A stretch of DNA of 64,000 nt from CAVRGQ01 sp963720785. Its GTDB lineage: Bacteria > Actinomycetota > Acidimicrobiia > IMCC26256 > DASPTH01. The DNA is taken from assembly GCA_963720785.1 (NCBI GenBank), contig CAVRGQ010000009.1, positions 310,001-374,000 of the forward strand, written 5' to 3'. The position numbers were made by a program, and so were the translations under genes. This document shows positions 27,476-36,743 of the stretch, in pieces. Position 1 is the first letter of the stretch, and the number at the start of each line of letters is the position of its first letter. The notes under the pieces were generated by a model. It saw only the letters and a list, made by a program, of their open reading frames with translations. It did not search any database and had not been told where the DNA came from.

Positions 27476-28561
27476 ATGACCCGCGTTGCCGACCACCCCC
27501 TCCAGGTTGCCGAGACCGCCCTCCTCGACGATCGCCGCGCGCTCACCAAGAGCGAGGTGATGGCCGTCGCGGCCCTCCCCCTCGACGAGCTCCCCGACCT
27601 CGTGGCCCTCGCGCACAAGGTGCGCCTCGCGTACTGCGGGCCCACCGTCGAGCTCGAGAGCCTCATCAACGCGAAGTCGGGGGCCTGCCCCGAGGACTGC
27701 GCGTTCTGTTCGCAATCGGCACGTCACCACACCGACGTCGACGTGTACGCCTTCCTCGACCTCGACGAGGTGCTCGACGCCGCCCGCGCCACCCGCGCCG
27801 CGGGCGCCACGCAGTTCTGCATCGTCGTCGCGGTGCGCGGCCCGAGCGAGCGTCTGCTCGACCGCGTGATCGAGGCCGTCGACCTCGTGCACCGCGAGAC
27901 CGGGCTCGAGGTCGCCTGCTCGCTCGGCCTGCTCGAGCCCGCGCAGGCGCAGCGCCTCGCCGCGGCCGGGGTGCGCCGCTACAACCACAACCTCGAGGCG
28001 CCGCGCGCGGTGTTCCCCGAGATCTGCACCACGCACTCGTGGGAAGACCGCGTCGCCACCGCGCAGCTCGCCATCGACTCCGGCATGGAGCTGTGCTGCG
28101 GCGGCATCGTCGGCATGGGTGAAACCCTCGAGCAGCGCGTCGACTTCGCGTTCGAGCTCGCGGCGCTCGACCCGTGCGAGGTGCCGATCAACCTGCTCGA
28201 CCCTCGGCCCGACACGCCGATGGCCGACCGCGAGCTCATCTCGCCGCGCGAAGCGCTGCAGGCCATCGCGCTGTTCCGCCTCGTGCTGCCGGGCGCGTGG
28301 CTGCGCCTCGCCGGCGGCCGCGAGAAGGTGCTGGGCGAACTGCAGGCGATGGGCCTGCTCGCCGGCGCCAACGCGCTGATCGTGGGCAACTACCTCACCA
28401 CCGAGGGTCGCCCGGCCGAGGCCGACCACGCGCTGCTCGACGCGCTGGGCATGCCGGTGGCCGAGGGTCCCGGCGAGGGTCGCTTCATCGTCGACGCCGA
28501 CGGTGCGCACAGCCGCCCCGCGCAGGCACCGAACAAGCGGATCCCGGTCAGGGCCGAGTAG
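27476..28561 (+). CDS. bioB: Biotin synthase
   Basis: A 361-residue radical SAM enzyme that inserts sulfur into dethiobiotin. The 4Fe-4S/SAM cysteines are C71, C75 and C78 in ACPEDCAFCSQS. Family blocks YNHNLEAPRAVF, HSWEDR and GGIVGMGET and the C-terminal GGREKVLGELQ and GANALIVGNYLTT are present. No other biotin gene is in the window, so the pathway is completed elsewhere. It follows the esterase by 11 bp. Its TAG is directly followed by the end of the convergent membrane-protein gene, with no room for a terminator. Confidence 0.97.
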   Translation: MTRVADHPLQVAETALLDDRRALTKSEVMAVAALPLDELPDLVALAHKVRLAYCGPTVELESLINAKSGACPEDCAFCSQSARHHTDVDVYAFLDLDEVLDAARATRAAGATQFCIVVAVRGPSERLLDRVIEAVDLVHRETGLEVACSLGLLEPAQAQRLAAAGVRRYNHNLEAPRAVFPEICTTHSWEDRVATAQLAIDSGMELCCGGIVGMGETLEQRVDFAFELAALDPCEVPINLLDPRPDTPMADRELISPREALQAIALFRLVLPGAWLRLAGGREKVLGELQAMGLLAGANALIVGNYLTTEGRPAEADHALLDALGMPVAEGPGEGRFIVDADGAHSRPAQAPNKRIPVRAE

Positions 28562-29047
28562 TCACTCCTCGACGCTGCTCGCGGTGAGCCGGCCGGTACG
28601 GAGGAACTCCTCGCGCGGTCCGGGCAGCCACAGGTCGTACTGCCCCACCAGCACCCAGCAGACGAACAGGCCCACCAGCTCCTCGATCAGCACCACCCAC
28701 CACACGGGGAGCAGCCCGTCGTGCGGGAACGACGTGCCGAGGAAGGGCCACCAGAACAGGTCCTGGTTGGTGAACGCGCCCGACAGGATGATCCCGGCGA
28801 ACACGCCGATGGGCAGGCACAGCCAGCGGCGGCGCAACAGGCGCGGCTTGCCGATGGTGCCGAGCATCACGACGGTGAGCATCGCCACCGCGAACAACAG
28901 CGTGTAGCCGTAGGCGCGGTAGCCGAACGGCAGGTCGAGCAACAGCGGCAGCAGCGATCCGATGGCGATCAGGCGGTAGTCGATGCCGACGCTGCGGAAG
29001 ATCGTCGCAACGCCGAAGACCGAAAGCCCGATGTACCAGAAGAACAC
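28562..29047 (-). CDS. Membrane protein, unknown function
   Basis: A 161-residue protein with four or five predicted spans, beginning at a GTG (VFFWYIGLSVFGVATIF). Conserved-looking features include a DLPFGYRAYG loop and FWWPFLGTSFPHDGLLP between spans, then a polar C-terminal tail. The layout resembles small membrane-bound metal-dependent-hydrolase-like proteins, but I cannot assign a family. It is convergent with bioB and follows the zinc-ribbon gene by 43 bp on the same strand. Confidence 0.7.
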   Translation of the reverse strand: MFFWYIGLSVFGVATIFRSVGIDYRLIAIGSLLPLLLDLPFGYRAYGYTLLFAVAMLTVVMLGTIGKPRLLRRRWLCLPIGVFAGIILSGAFTNQDLFWWPFLGTSFPHDGLLPVWWVVLIEELVGLFVCWVLVGQYDLWLPGPREEFLRTGRLTASSVEE

Positions 29048-29090
29048 GCGAGCAGGCTACGACGCGTCGGGAACCGAGCCTCGACCGGGC

Positions 29091-29855
29091 CTACGACTCG
29101 ACCGGATCAGCGCCGACCGGATCAGCGCCGAGCGGTTCGGTGGCCACGAGGATGGCGCCGCAGTTGTCGCAGTGCTCGATCGTGCCCTCGGGCGCGTGGC
29201 GGATGCGCTCCGCCTCGGTGGACGGGATCGAGAGGTGGCATGCCTGGCACTTGCTGCCCAGCAGCCGGGCCACGCCGGTGCCGTGCGTGAGCGACCGGCA
29301 GCGTTCGTACTCGGCGAGCAACGCGGCGTCGGTGCGCGTCGCGATCTCCTGGCGGGCGGCGAGCTCGACCCGCGCCTCGGCCTTCACCGCCGCCTCGGCG
29401 GTGGCGAGCTGTTCGCGAGCAGACTCGAGCCGGGCCCGGTGTTCAGCCACCCTGGCGGTGAGCTCGGCGAACTTCCGGTCGACGGGCTCACGCTGCTCCA
29501 TGAGCTCGAGCTCGGTCGTCTCGAGGTCGCTCTGGTGACTGCGCAGCTGCTCCACCTCGGCCTGCATGGCCTGGAGCTCCTTGGGTGACGAGATCTCGCC
29601 CGAGTACATCTTGCGCTCGACCTCGTCGGCCTTGGTCTTCAGCGAGGTCGCTTCGTCGTCGAGGGCCTTCTCCCGACGGTCGATCCCGTCGCGGTCGGTG
29701 CGCACGAGCGCGAGCGCCGCCTCGATGGTCGTCAACATCGCTTCGCTGTCGGCCACCGCGGCGCGCTCGGGGAGCGTGTCGTGTTGGTGGCGGAGCCGGT
29801 CGAGGGCGGAGTCGTGCTCCTGGAGAACGAAGAGGTCGTCGAAGCGGTTGGTCAT
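29091..29855 (-). CDS. Coiled-coil protein with C4-type zinc ribbon (CdsZ/DUF164-like)
   Basis: A 254-residue protein. Residues 1-190 form a long helical hairpin (EHDSALDRLRHQHDTLPER, then heptad-rich helices). The C-terminus holds a zinc ribbon with paired cysteines, CQACHLSIPS and HCDNCGAIL. This is the family of bacterial CdsZ and Hp0958, which act as nucleic-acid-binding scaffolds or chaperones. A Gly/Asp/Pro repeat (GADPVGADPV) ends it. The ATG at 29855 overlaps the PBP1 stop (ATGA), so it is coupled to cell-wall synthesis. Confidence 0.85.
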   Translation of the reverse strand: MTNRFDDLFVLQEHDSALDRLRHQHDTLPERAAVADSEAMLTTIEAALALVRTDRDGIDRREKALDDEATSLKTKADEVERKMYSGEISSPKELQAMQAEVEQLRSHQSDLETTELELMEQREPVDRKFAELTARVAEHRARLESAREQLATAEAAVKAEARVELAARQEIATRTDAALLAEYERCRSLTHGTGVARLLGSKCQACHLSIPSTEAERIRHAPEGTIEHCDNCGAILVATEPLGADPVGADPVES

Positions 29856-31993
29856 CCGCCCGGCACGGTAGTCGCCGGCGGTGTGGTGGTGGCCGGTGGG
29901 CGCGTGGCCGGCGGGCGGGTGGTGCTCGGCGGTCGGGTGATCGGCGTGGTGGTGGGCGTCCGCGGTGTCACGGTCGGGGTCTGCGCCACGGTGGGCAGCT
30001 GGTTGAAGTCGACCGGCGTCTGGGCGCCGCGGCCGCCGTCGGGGTTCACGAACGCGCCCGATCGTGAGCACACCGGCCCGGGACCCGGCAGCGCGACGTC
30101 GGGCTGCCCCGCCAGGGCCTGCTGCATGAACACCCGGAAGATCGGCGCGGCGGAATCGCCACCGAAGCCGGCGTCACCGATGTTCCCCGTGCGGTTGCCG
30201 AACCACACCGCAGTGGCGAGTTGCATGCCGCCGCCGGACGGGTTGGCGCCGATGAACCACGCGTCGTGGCGATCGTCGGTGGTGCCCGTCTTGCCGAAGA
30301 TCTCCTGGCCGGCCACGTTGGCGTTGCCGCCCGTGCCGTTCGTGACGACGCCGCGCAGCACGTTGGCCTCGCAGTCGGCGACGTCGCTCGTGAGGACCTG
30401 GTCCCCCGGGTCGTTGGTGTTGTCGAGCAACACCTTGCCGTCGGGGCCCACCACCTTCGTCACGACGTACGGCTTGTGGTGCAGGCCGCCATTGGCCACC
30501 GTTGCCATCACGGTGGCCATCTCGAGCGGGGTCGCCTCGACGACACCGATCGGGAGCGTCAGGAACTGGTCGTTCTGCGTCGGGCGCGTCTGCTGGATGC
30601 CCATCTTGTGGGCGAGGTCGATGAGCTTGTCCTGGCCGACGCTGGCGGCGAGGCGCACGAACGCGCAGTTCACCGATCCGGCGGTCGCGCTGGACAGGCT
30701 CATCATCCCGCCCTCGCTCGGCTCCGCGTTCACCGTCGTGACGTTGCCGAAGCGCTTCACCCCGCACGGCCCGCTGCCGTCGACCTGGTCGTTGGGCGAG
30801 TACCCGTTCTGCAGCGCACCCGCAAGGTCGATGACCTTCCAGGTGGATCCCGGCTGGCGCCCGATCGGATGGGTGGCGATGTTGTACTGGCTGTCGGCGA
30901 AGTCGGGACCACCCACCATGGCCTTCACCGCCCCCGTCGTGGGATCGATGGACACCAGCGACGCGATCCAGTCGGCGCCCTTCTGCGGCTTCGCGTCGTT
31001 GGTCGCCTGCTCGGCCTCGTTCTGGAGGCGCTGGTCGAAGGTCGTGTACACCTTCAGCCCACCCTTGAGGAGCTTGTCGGTGCGCTCCTTCACCGTGGCG
31101 CCGAGGCGCGGGTCGGCGAGCAGCTGGTCCTGCACCTCCGCGGTGAGGTAGTTCGTCGGCCGCTGCTCCGCGATCGGCGGGATCGTCGGCAGCGGCTCGT
31201 TGTTGGCGGCGTCGGCCTCGGCCTGGGTGATGTAGCCCGCTTCCACCTCGCCGCGCAGCACGTCGGCGCGGCGGCGGGTGGCGCGGTCGGGGTACGTGAA
31301 GGGGTTGTTGCCCTCGGGGTTGGAGATCAGCCCGGCGAGAAGGGCGGCCTCGCCGATGGTGAGCTCGTCGAGGTTCTTGCCCCGCAGGAACGCCGTGCCC
31401 GGGATCGGCGTGAGGAAGTAGCGCGCCGCCGCGGCCTTGATGCCGTAGGAGCCCGACCCGAGGTAGATGGTGTTGAGGTACTCCTCGAGGATCTTCTTCT
31501 TGGAGAACTTCTCGTTGAGGCGCAGCGCGTCCTCGATCTCCTTCACCTTGCGGTTGACCGTCCGCTTGTTGGTGAGGATGCGGTTCTTCACGAGCTGCTG
31601 GGTGATGGTGGAACCACCCTGCTCGATCTGGCCCGACGTGACGTTCTTGAGGAACGCCCGGAACACCGCGCCGAGGTCGATGCCGTCGTTGGTCCAGAAG
31701 GTGCGGTCCTCGGTGGCGATCACCGCGTTGACCACGCGCTCGGGGACCTCGTTGATGCGCACCGGGTCGCGGAACTGCGCGCCCAGGGTGTCGAGCTTGC
31801 TCGTGCCGTCGTTCCAGTAGACGGTGGACGGCTCGGCGAGGGCGCTCAGGTCGGCGACGGCCTCGGTGGTGTAGTGGTGGGCCGTGGCGACCTCGACCGT
31901 GCCCGGGATGAGGGCCGCGAAGCACGCGCCGACGGCGATGCCGCCGACGAGGATCGTCAGGAGGAACGTGAGGAGCATCCGGGAGAAGCGCAT
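29852..31993 (-). CDS. Class A penicillin-binding protein (PBP1)
   Basis: A 713-residue bifunctional peptidoglycan synthase. It has a short cytoplasmic start and one membrane anchor (LLTFLLTILVGGIAVGACFA). The GT51 glycosyltransferase domain carries catalytic Glu95 in IATEDRTFW, GGSTITQQLVKN and the NTIYLGSGSYGI block. The transpeptidase domain has the active-site serine in GSTWK, SVN in AGSVNCAF, and KTGTT. The tail of about 50 residues is a Thr/Pro repeat likely to span the wall. I prefer ATG 31993; ATG 32014 would add seven residues. Its stop overlaps the zinc-ribbon gene. Confidence 0.95.
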   Translation of the reverse strand: MRFSRMLLTFLLTILVGGIAVGACFAALIPGTVEVATAHHYTTEAVADLSALAEPSTVYWNDGTSKLDTLGAQFRDPVRINEVPERVVNAVIATEDRTFWTNDGIDLGAVFRAFLKNVTSGQIEQGGSTITQQLVKNRILTNKRTVNRKVKEIEDALRLNEKFSKKKILEEYLNTIYLGSGSYGIKAAAARYFLTPIPGTAFLRGKNLDELTIGEAALLAGLISNPEGNNPFTYPDRATRRRADVLRGEVEAGYITQAEADAANNEPLPTIPPIAEQRPTNYLTAEVQDQLLADPRLGATVKERTDKLLKGGLKVYTTFDQRLQNEAEQATNDAKPQKGADWIASLVSIDPTTGAVKAMVGGPDFADSQYNIATHPIGRQPGSTWKVIDLAGALQNGYSPNDQVDGSGPCGVKRFGNVTTVNAEPSEGGMMSLSSATAGSVNCAFVRLAASVGQDKLIDLAHKMGIQQTRPTQNDQFLTLPIGVVEATPLEMATVMATVANGGLHHKPYVVTKVVGPDGKVLLDNTNDPGDQVLTSDVADCEANVLRGVVTNGTGGNANVAGQEIFGKTGTTDDRHDAWFIGANPSGGGMQLATAVWFGNRTGNIGDAGFGGDSAAPIFRVFMQQALAGQPDVALPGPGPVCSRSGAFVNPDGGRGAQTPVDFNQLPTVAQTPTVTPRTPTTTPITRPPSTTRPPATRPPATTTPPATTVPGG

Positions 31994-32041
31994 GGCGGCT
32001 TCCCAGGATGGCACACGGACCAGCCGCCGGAGGGGTCAGGC

Positions 32042-32066
32042 CCGGCCCTTTCGTGAGTAGGGCCGG
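32042..32066. terminator. GC hairpin downstream of the acyltransferase gene
   Basis: 8-bp stem CCGGCCCT/AGGGCCGG with a 9-base loop, in the 149-bp gap between the acyltransferase stop and the PBP1 start. It lacks a T-run. It could end acyltransferase transcription; an 11-bp direct repeat (TGGTTCAGGG) lies nearby at about 32126-32148. Confidence 0.4.
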
Positions 32067-32142
32067 CGGGATTCTCAGGGCGATCTCAGCGGGCGCCCGG
32101 CAACGCCCTCAGGGGGCCTGGGAGAGCTGGTTCAGGGTTGGT

Positions 32143-34026
32143 TCAGGGCTGACCCTTGGTGAGGGCATCGGTGATCAATTCGGCGTAGGCCAGACGCCCC
32201 TCCGGGTTGAGGTGGATGCCGTCGTTGTAGAACCAGCCCGGGTTCTCGTTGCCGGACTTGTTCCAGTCGACGAGCACCGCGTTCTTGTACTTCTTGACCC
32301 CGGCGGCGAGGGTGTCGTTGTCGGGCCCCTCCCACCCGCGGGGCGCCTTCACGTTGACGATCACCACCCGCTGCGCGCCGCTCAGGATGCCCATCAGGCG
32401 ATCGAACTGGGCGGGATCGATCTCGCCGTTGGTGCCGAGGTGGATCACCACGCGGTCGCCGAGCAGGCCCTGGTCCTTGAGCGACTGCACCTCGTCGACC
32501 CCGGCCGCGTATTGCCGGCTCTCGGCCGCGTCGACGACCGTGACCTCGCTGCCCGCGCCGATGACCGTGTTGAGGATCTTGACCAGCGCGTCCTTCGACC
32601 CGAGCATCACAGAGTCGCCCACGGCCGTGACGTAGCCCGCCCGGTAGCCGCTCGCCGGCAGCGTGGTGGTGGTCGCGCCGGGCACGGTGGTGGGGGTGGT
32701 GGTGCTCGGCGTGATGAGCACCGAGCTCTCCTTCGGGAAGCCACCGGGTGGGCCACTCGCCTCGGCACCGACCATCTGCACCGTCACGAAGAGGAGCGCG
32801 ACCACGGTGACCGCCCCGCCCACGCCGAGCCACTTGTTCGCGACCGACCGGCGGGTGCCGGTGCTGGCCTTGTAGCTCGCCCACCAGCGTTCGAGCGCGC
32901 CGTGGCGGATCGGCTCCTCGAGGTAGTGGTACGAGAGCGCGGCGATACCGAAGGTGAGCCCGAGGCGCAGGATCAGCAGCGGGAGCCCGGTGAGGCCGAC
33001 GTCGGAGTGCGGCCGGGTGATCATGAAGATCGGCCAGTGCCACAGGTAGATGCCGTAGGCGCGCACGCCGATCCAACGGAACACCGCGAAGCCGAGCACC
33101 GCGGCCGAGACCTTCGCCTTGGGGTGCACCGTCGCGGCGATGAGCACCGCGGACACGATCGCGGCGACGAGGAACCCGCCGCGCCAGAGGCCCTGGTCGA
33201 GGAAGCTGACCGTGTGGAACATCCACAGCAGGACGACAGCGCTGATCCCGGCGGCGACGTCGAGCACCATCCCCGCGTTGCGGCCGGTGCGCCCCTGCAG
33301 CTTCCACGGCGCCCACACGAACGCGAGCGCGGCGCCGAGGAGCAGCGCCGCCGCTCGGGTGTCGGTGCCGTAGTACACCCGCGACCGGGATGAGTCGGAG
33401 TACGGGTGGTACAGGATCGCCATGAGCACCGTCGACACGACGACACCCGTGAGAAGCGCGAGCAGGATGCGCTTCTTCTGGCCACCCCACACCTTCAGCG
33501 CGGCGAGCAGGATGATCGGCCACAGGAGGTAGAACTGCTCCTCCACCGCCAGCGACCACACGTGCTGGAGCAGCGGTTGGCGGCCCGTGGTCTGGAAGTA
33601 CGACAGGTCGCGGAAGATCAGGAACCAGTTCTCGACGTAGGCGAGTGCGGCCAGCACCTCGCCGCGCAACTGGGCGAGCACGTCGGGGAGGAACAGTGCG
33701 GCGTAGAGGCTGACCACCGCGAGCATCACGAAGAGCGCCGGGAGCAGGCGGCGCGCGCGGCGGTACCAGAACCGGCCGAGGCCGAGGTTGGAGTGGTTGG
33801 CCCAGTCGGCGAGCAGCAGGCAGGTGATCAGGTACCCGCTGATGACGAAGAACACGTCGACGCCGAGGAAGCCGCCCTTCCACCACGGGACGTCCGCGTG
33901 GTACAGCAGCACTGCGATGACAGCGACGGCGCGGAGGCCGTCGAGGGCCGGGATGTACCCGAGCCGGGGCGCGTGAGATCGCGACGAAGCCGCGGTGCCT
34001 GCCTCACCCTCCGTCGCCGTGGCCAT
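32143..34026 (-). CDS. OatA-like membrane acyltransferase fused to an SGNH esterase-like domain
   Basis: About 627 residues. Residues about 20-390 are an acyltransferase-3 domain with around ten spans and the signature LDGLRAVAVIAVLLYHADV followed by GVDVFFVISGYLIT. A Thr/Pro linker leads to an exported SGNH domain with GDSVMLGSKD, the HLGTNG block III and the DGIHLNPEG catalytic Asp-His. This is the architecture of peptidoglycan or polysaccharide O-acetyltransferases, where the membrane half passes acetyl groups outward. ATG 34026 is used; a GTG at 34044 is the alternative. It lies 149 bp upstream of PBP1 on the same strand, which fits a wall-modification role. Confidence 0.88.
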   Translation of the reverse strand: MATATEGEAGTAASSRSHAPRLGYIPALDGLRAVAVIAVLLYHADVPWWKGGFLGVDVFFVISGYLITCLLLADWANHSNLGLGRFWYRRARRLLPALFVMLAVVSLYAALFLPDVLAQLRGEVLAALAYVENWFLIFRDLSYFQTTGRQPLLQHVWSLAVEEQFYLLWPIILLAALKVWGGQKKRILLALLTGVVVSTVLMAILYHPYSDSSRSRVYYGTDTRAAALLLGAALAFVWAPWKLQGRTGRNAGMVLDVAAGISAVVLLWMFHTVSFLDQGLWRGGFLVAAIVSAVLIAATVHPKAKVSAAVLGFAVFRWIGVRAYGIYLWHWPIFMITRPHSDVGLTGLPLLILRLGLTFGIAALSYHYLEEPIRHGALERWWASYKASTGTRRSVANKWLGVGGAVTVVALLFVTVQMVGAEASGPPGGFPKESSVLITPSTTTPTTVPGATTTTLPASGYRAGYVTAVGDSVMLGSKDALVKILNTVIGAGSEVTVVDAAESRQYAAGVDEVQSLKDQGLLGDRVVIHLGTNGEIDPAQFDRLMGILSGAQRVVIVNVKAPRGWEGPDNDTLAAGVKKYKNAVLVDWNKSGNENPGWFYNDGIHLNPEGRLAYAELITDALTKGQP

Positions 34027-34151
34027 CCGCACATGGTCGCGCACAGAGTGGTCGTCGAGGTATTCAATCGGCGAGGTTCGTGCCCGACGTCAACAGGAGC
34101 TCAACGGGGCGCACCGGTCGTCCGTCGCGGGGCGCGCGAGACTGCCCGGCC

Positions 34152-34949
34152 ATGAGCACCGACACCACCGCCGCCTTCTCTGGCCGCCTGGCCGGCCGCA
34201 CCGCCCTCGTCACCGGCGCGTCGAAGGGCATCGGGCGCGCCATCGCCGCCGCGTACGCCCGCGAGGGCGCCGCGGTGATGCTGTCGTCGCGCAAGCAGGC
34301 CCAGCTCGACGAGGCCGCCACATCGATTCTCGAGGCCACCCCGGGCGCCCAGGTGGCCACCTTCGCCGCCAACGCGGGGGATCCCGAGGCCGCCGAGGCC
34401 TGTGTGGGCGCCACCGTCGAGCGCTTCGGCGCCCTCGACATCCTGGTGAACAACGCGGCCACCAACCCGTCGATGGGGCCCACGATCGAGGCCGACCTCG
34501 GCGCCTGGGACAAGACCTTCCAGGTGAACCTGCGCGGCCTGTTCGTGTGGACGCAGCTCGCGTGGCACGCCCGCATGCAGGAACACGGAGGGGCGGTGAT
34601 CAACCTGTCGTCGATCGGCGGGCTGCGCGGCGACGCGTCGATCGGCGTCTACAACACCACGAAGGCCGCGATCATCCACCTCACGAAGATCCTCGCGGTC
34701 GACATGGGCCCCAAGGTGCGGGTGAACGCGATCGCGCCCGGGTTGGTGAAGACCGACTTCGCGCGCGCCCTGTGGGAGGAGCACGAGGACCTCGCGGCGC
34801 GCACGCTGCCGCTCAAGCGCCTCGGCGAGCCCGACGACATCGCACCCGCCGCGGTGTTCCTCGCCAGCGACGAGGCGCGCTGGATCACCGGCCACACCCT
34901 CGTGGTCGACGGCGGCGCGCTCGCCGGCCCCAGCGTCGTCGGCGGCTAG
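34152..34949 (+). CDS. SDR family oxidoreductase (FabG-like)
   Basis: A 265-residue classical SDR. It has the cofactor loop TGASKGIGRA, an SRK segment after strand 2 that favours NADP(H), NNAAT, the active-site INLSSIGG and the YNTTK catalytic pair. The end VVDGGALAGP is typical of the 3-oxoacyl reductase type. It is divergent from the acyltransferase across 107 bp. It ends seven bases before nested palindrome copy 2. The substrate is unknown. Confidence 0.9.
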   Translation: MSTDTTAAFSGRLAGRTALVTGASKGIGRAIAAAYAREGAAVMLSSRKQAQLDEAATSILEATPGAQVATFAANAGDPEAAEACVGATVERFGALDILVNNAATNPSMGPTIEADLGAWDKTFQVNLRGLFVWTQLAWHARMQEHGGAVINLSSIGGLRGDASIGVYNTTKAAIIHLTKILAVDMGPKVRVNAIAPGLVKTDFARALWEEHEDLAARTLPLKRLGEPDDIAPAAVFLASDEARWITGHTLVVDGGALAGPSVVGG

Positions 34950-34955
34950 CCCCTC

Positions 34956-35004
34956 GAACTTGCGTCGTTCGAGGCCCCTCGAGGTCGGATCTGGACGCAA
35001 GTTC
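34956..35004. repeat. Nested palindrome, copy 2 (likely bidirectional terminator)
   Basis: Perfect 11-bp arms GAACTTGCGTC (34956-34966) and complement (34994-35004), with an inner CCTCGAGG palindrome (34977-34984). It shares the arm sequence and the inner CCCCTCGAGG with copy 1 at 8043, 27 kb away. It lies exactly between two convergent SDR genes. Confidence 0.88.
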
Positions 35005-35008
35005 GGGT

Positions 35009-35911
35009 CTAGAAGGGGTGGTTGAGCGCGAAGGGGACGTCGGCGAAGTGGGCGGCCTGGTCGCGCAACTCGTCGATGGTCCAGCGGTGGTCGGTGTCGA
35101 TGCGGTCGACGATCGCGAACGGCTGGAACAGCGCGACGGTGCCGCCGACGACGAAGAACACGCGGCCCTTGATCGGGCAGTCGTCGGTGGCGAGGTAGGC
35201 CACGAACGGTGACACGTTGCCGGGCTCGTACGGGTTGAACTCGAGCTGCTCGCGCTCGGCGTTGCGCTCCCCCGAACCCGGGATGGTGGCAGTGAGCCGG
35301 GTGGCGGCCGCGGGCGCAATGGCGTTCACCCGCACGCCGTAACGCTCGAGCTCCATCTGACTGATGATCGTGAGGGTGGCGATACCGGTCTTCGCGGCGC
35401 CGTAGTTGGTCTGGCCCGCGGTGCCGAACAGTCCCGACGTGGACGACGTGTTGATCACCGACGCGTTGACCGGCTCCCCCGCCTTCGACCGTTCGCGCCA
35501 GTAGACGGCAGCGTGGTGGAGCGGCACGAAGTGCCCCTTGAGGTGCACGTTGATGACGGAGTCCCACTCCTCCTCGCTCATCGAGAAGATCATCCGGTCG
35601 CGCAGGATGCCGGCATTGTTCACCAGCACGTCGAGGCCGCCGAAGTTGTCGATGGCGGTCTGGATCAGGCGCTGTCCGCCCTCCCAGTCGGCGCAGTTGT
35701 CAGTGTTGGCCACCGCCTCGCCGCCCAGGGCACGGATCTCGTCGACCACCTGCTGGGCGGGACCGGCGTCGGCGCCGACGCCGTCGGCCGAGCCGCCGAG
35801 GTCGTTGACCACCACCTTGGCCCCCTCCCGGGCGAAGAGCAGCGCGTGCTCGCGGCCGATGCCGCGCCCCGCGCCGGTGATGACCGCGATCCGTCCGTCG
35901 AGTGCTCCCAT
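35009..35911 (-). CDS. SDR family oxidoreductase (MFE-2/17beta-HSD4 dehydrogenase-like)
   Basis: A 300-residue SDR with the long N-terminal loop of the peroxisomal multifunctional-enzyme-type 3-hydroxyacyl-CoA dehydrogenase domain. Landmarks are TGAGRGIGREHALLFA, VVVNDLGG with a 20-residue insert, NNAGILRDRM, the active-site INTSSTSGL and the YGAAK pair. This family oxidises 3-hydroxyacyl-CoA in beta-oxidation of fatty acids and steroid side chains. It is divergent from the hydrolase at 35982 across 70 bp. Confidence 0.88.
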   Translation of the reverse strand: MGALDGRIAVITGAGRGIGREHALLFAREGAKVVVNDLGGSADGVGADAGPAQQVVDEIRALGGEAVANTDNCADWEGGQRLIQTAIDNFGGLDVLVNNAGILRDRMIFSMSEEEWDSVINVHLKGHFVPLHHAAVYWRERSKAGEPVNASVINTSSTSGLFGTAGQTNYGAAKTGIATLTIISQMELERYGVRVNAIAPAAATRLTATIPGSGERNAEREQLEFNPYEPGNVSPFVAYLATDDCPIKGRVFFVVGGTVALFQPFAIVDRIDTDHRWTIDELRDQAAHFADVPFALNHPF

Positions 35912-35981
35912 ACCGCCTCCGTCATTCGCCTACCGGCGAGGGAGACGGTACCGCGGTCGCGGATCGCGTTACCTTCCTGCC

Positions 35982-36743
35982 ATGCCGAACTTCCCGAGCT
36001 TCGACGGCGTCACCATCTCCTACACGGACGACGGCGACGGCCCCGTCCTCGTGCTGCTGCACGGCTTCGCCGCCGACACCAACGTGAACTACGTGCGCCC
36101 GGGCCTCTTCGACCTCTTCCTCGACGAGGGCTTCCGCGTGATCACGTTCGATGCCCGCGGCCACGGGCTGTCCGAGAAGCCGCGTGAGCCCGAGGGCTAC
36201 GCGAACGACGCGATGCGCCACGACGTGAGCGCGCTGCTCGACCACCTGAAGGTCGACTCGTGCGTGCTCGTGGGGTACTCGATGGGCGCGCACACGTCGC
36301 TGCGCGTCGCACCGCGCGAGCCGCGGGTGAAGGCGCTGGTGCTGCTCGGCATCGGCGAGAACGCCGAGCGCAACGCCGACGGGTCTGGAGATGGCAACTC
36401 GGGAGAGGACCGGCGCGACGCGATGATCGCCGCGCTCACCACCGAGGACCCGGAGGAGATCGAAGCGTCGGGGCTGCGCCGCTTCCGGGTGATGGCGGGC
36501 AACGACCGCACGCCGCTGATCGCGTACATGAGCACACCGGCCGGCGGCGAGCGCACCAACCTCGACGACATCGACGTGCCCGTGCTGCTCGTGGTGGGCG
36601 AGAGCGACGTGGAGGCGGGCGACCCGACCGGGCTCGCGCAGCGGCTCGACGCGCAACTCGTGCGGGTGCCGGGCGACCACTTCCAGGCGAACGCGCACCC
36701 GCAGCTCCACCGCGCGGTGCTCGACTTCCTGGCGACTCGCTAG
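35982..36743 (+). CDS. Alpha/beta hydrolase
   Basis: A 253-residue alpha/beta hydrolase. It has an oxyanion HGFAADTN block, DARGHGLSEKP, the nucleophile elbow GYSMGA (serine) and the catalytic His in VPGDHFQANAHP; Asp is expected in VVGESDVEAGD. It most resembles haloperoxidase-like or meta-cleavage-type hydrolases and probably cleaves C-C or ester bonds of a catabolic intermediate. Its TAG overlaps the TAG of the convergent small gene within one CTAG. Confidence 0.88.
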   Translation: MPNFPSFDGVTISYTDDGDGPVLVLLHGFAADTNVNYVRPGLFDLFLDEGFRVITFDARGHGLSEKPREPEGYANDAMRHDVSALLDHLKVDSCVLVGYSMGAHTSLRVAPREPRVKALVLLGIGENAERNADGSGDGNSGEDRRDAMIAALTTEDPEEIEASGLRRFRVMAGNDRTPLIAYMSTPAGGERTNLDDIDVPVLLVVGESDVEAGDPTGLAQRLDAQLVRVPGDHFQANAHPQLHRAVLDFLATR

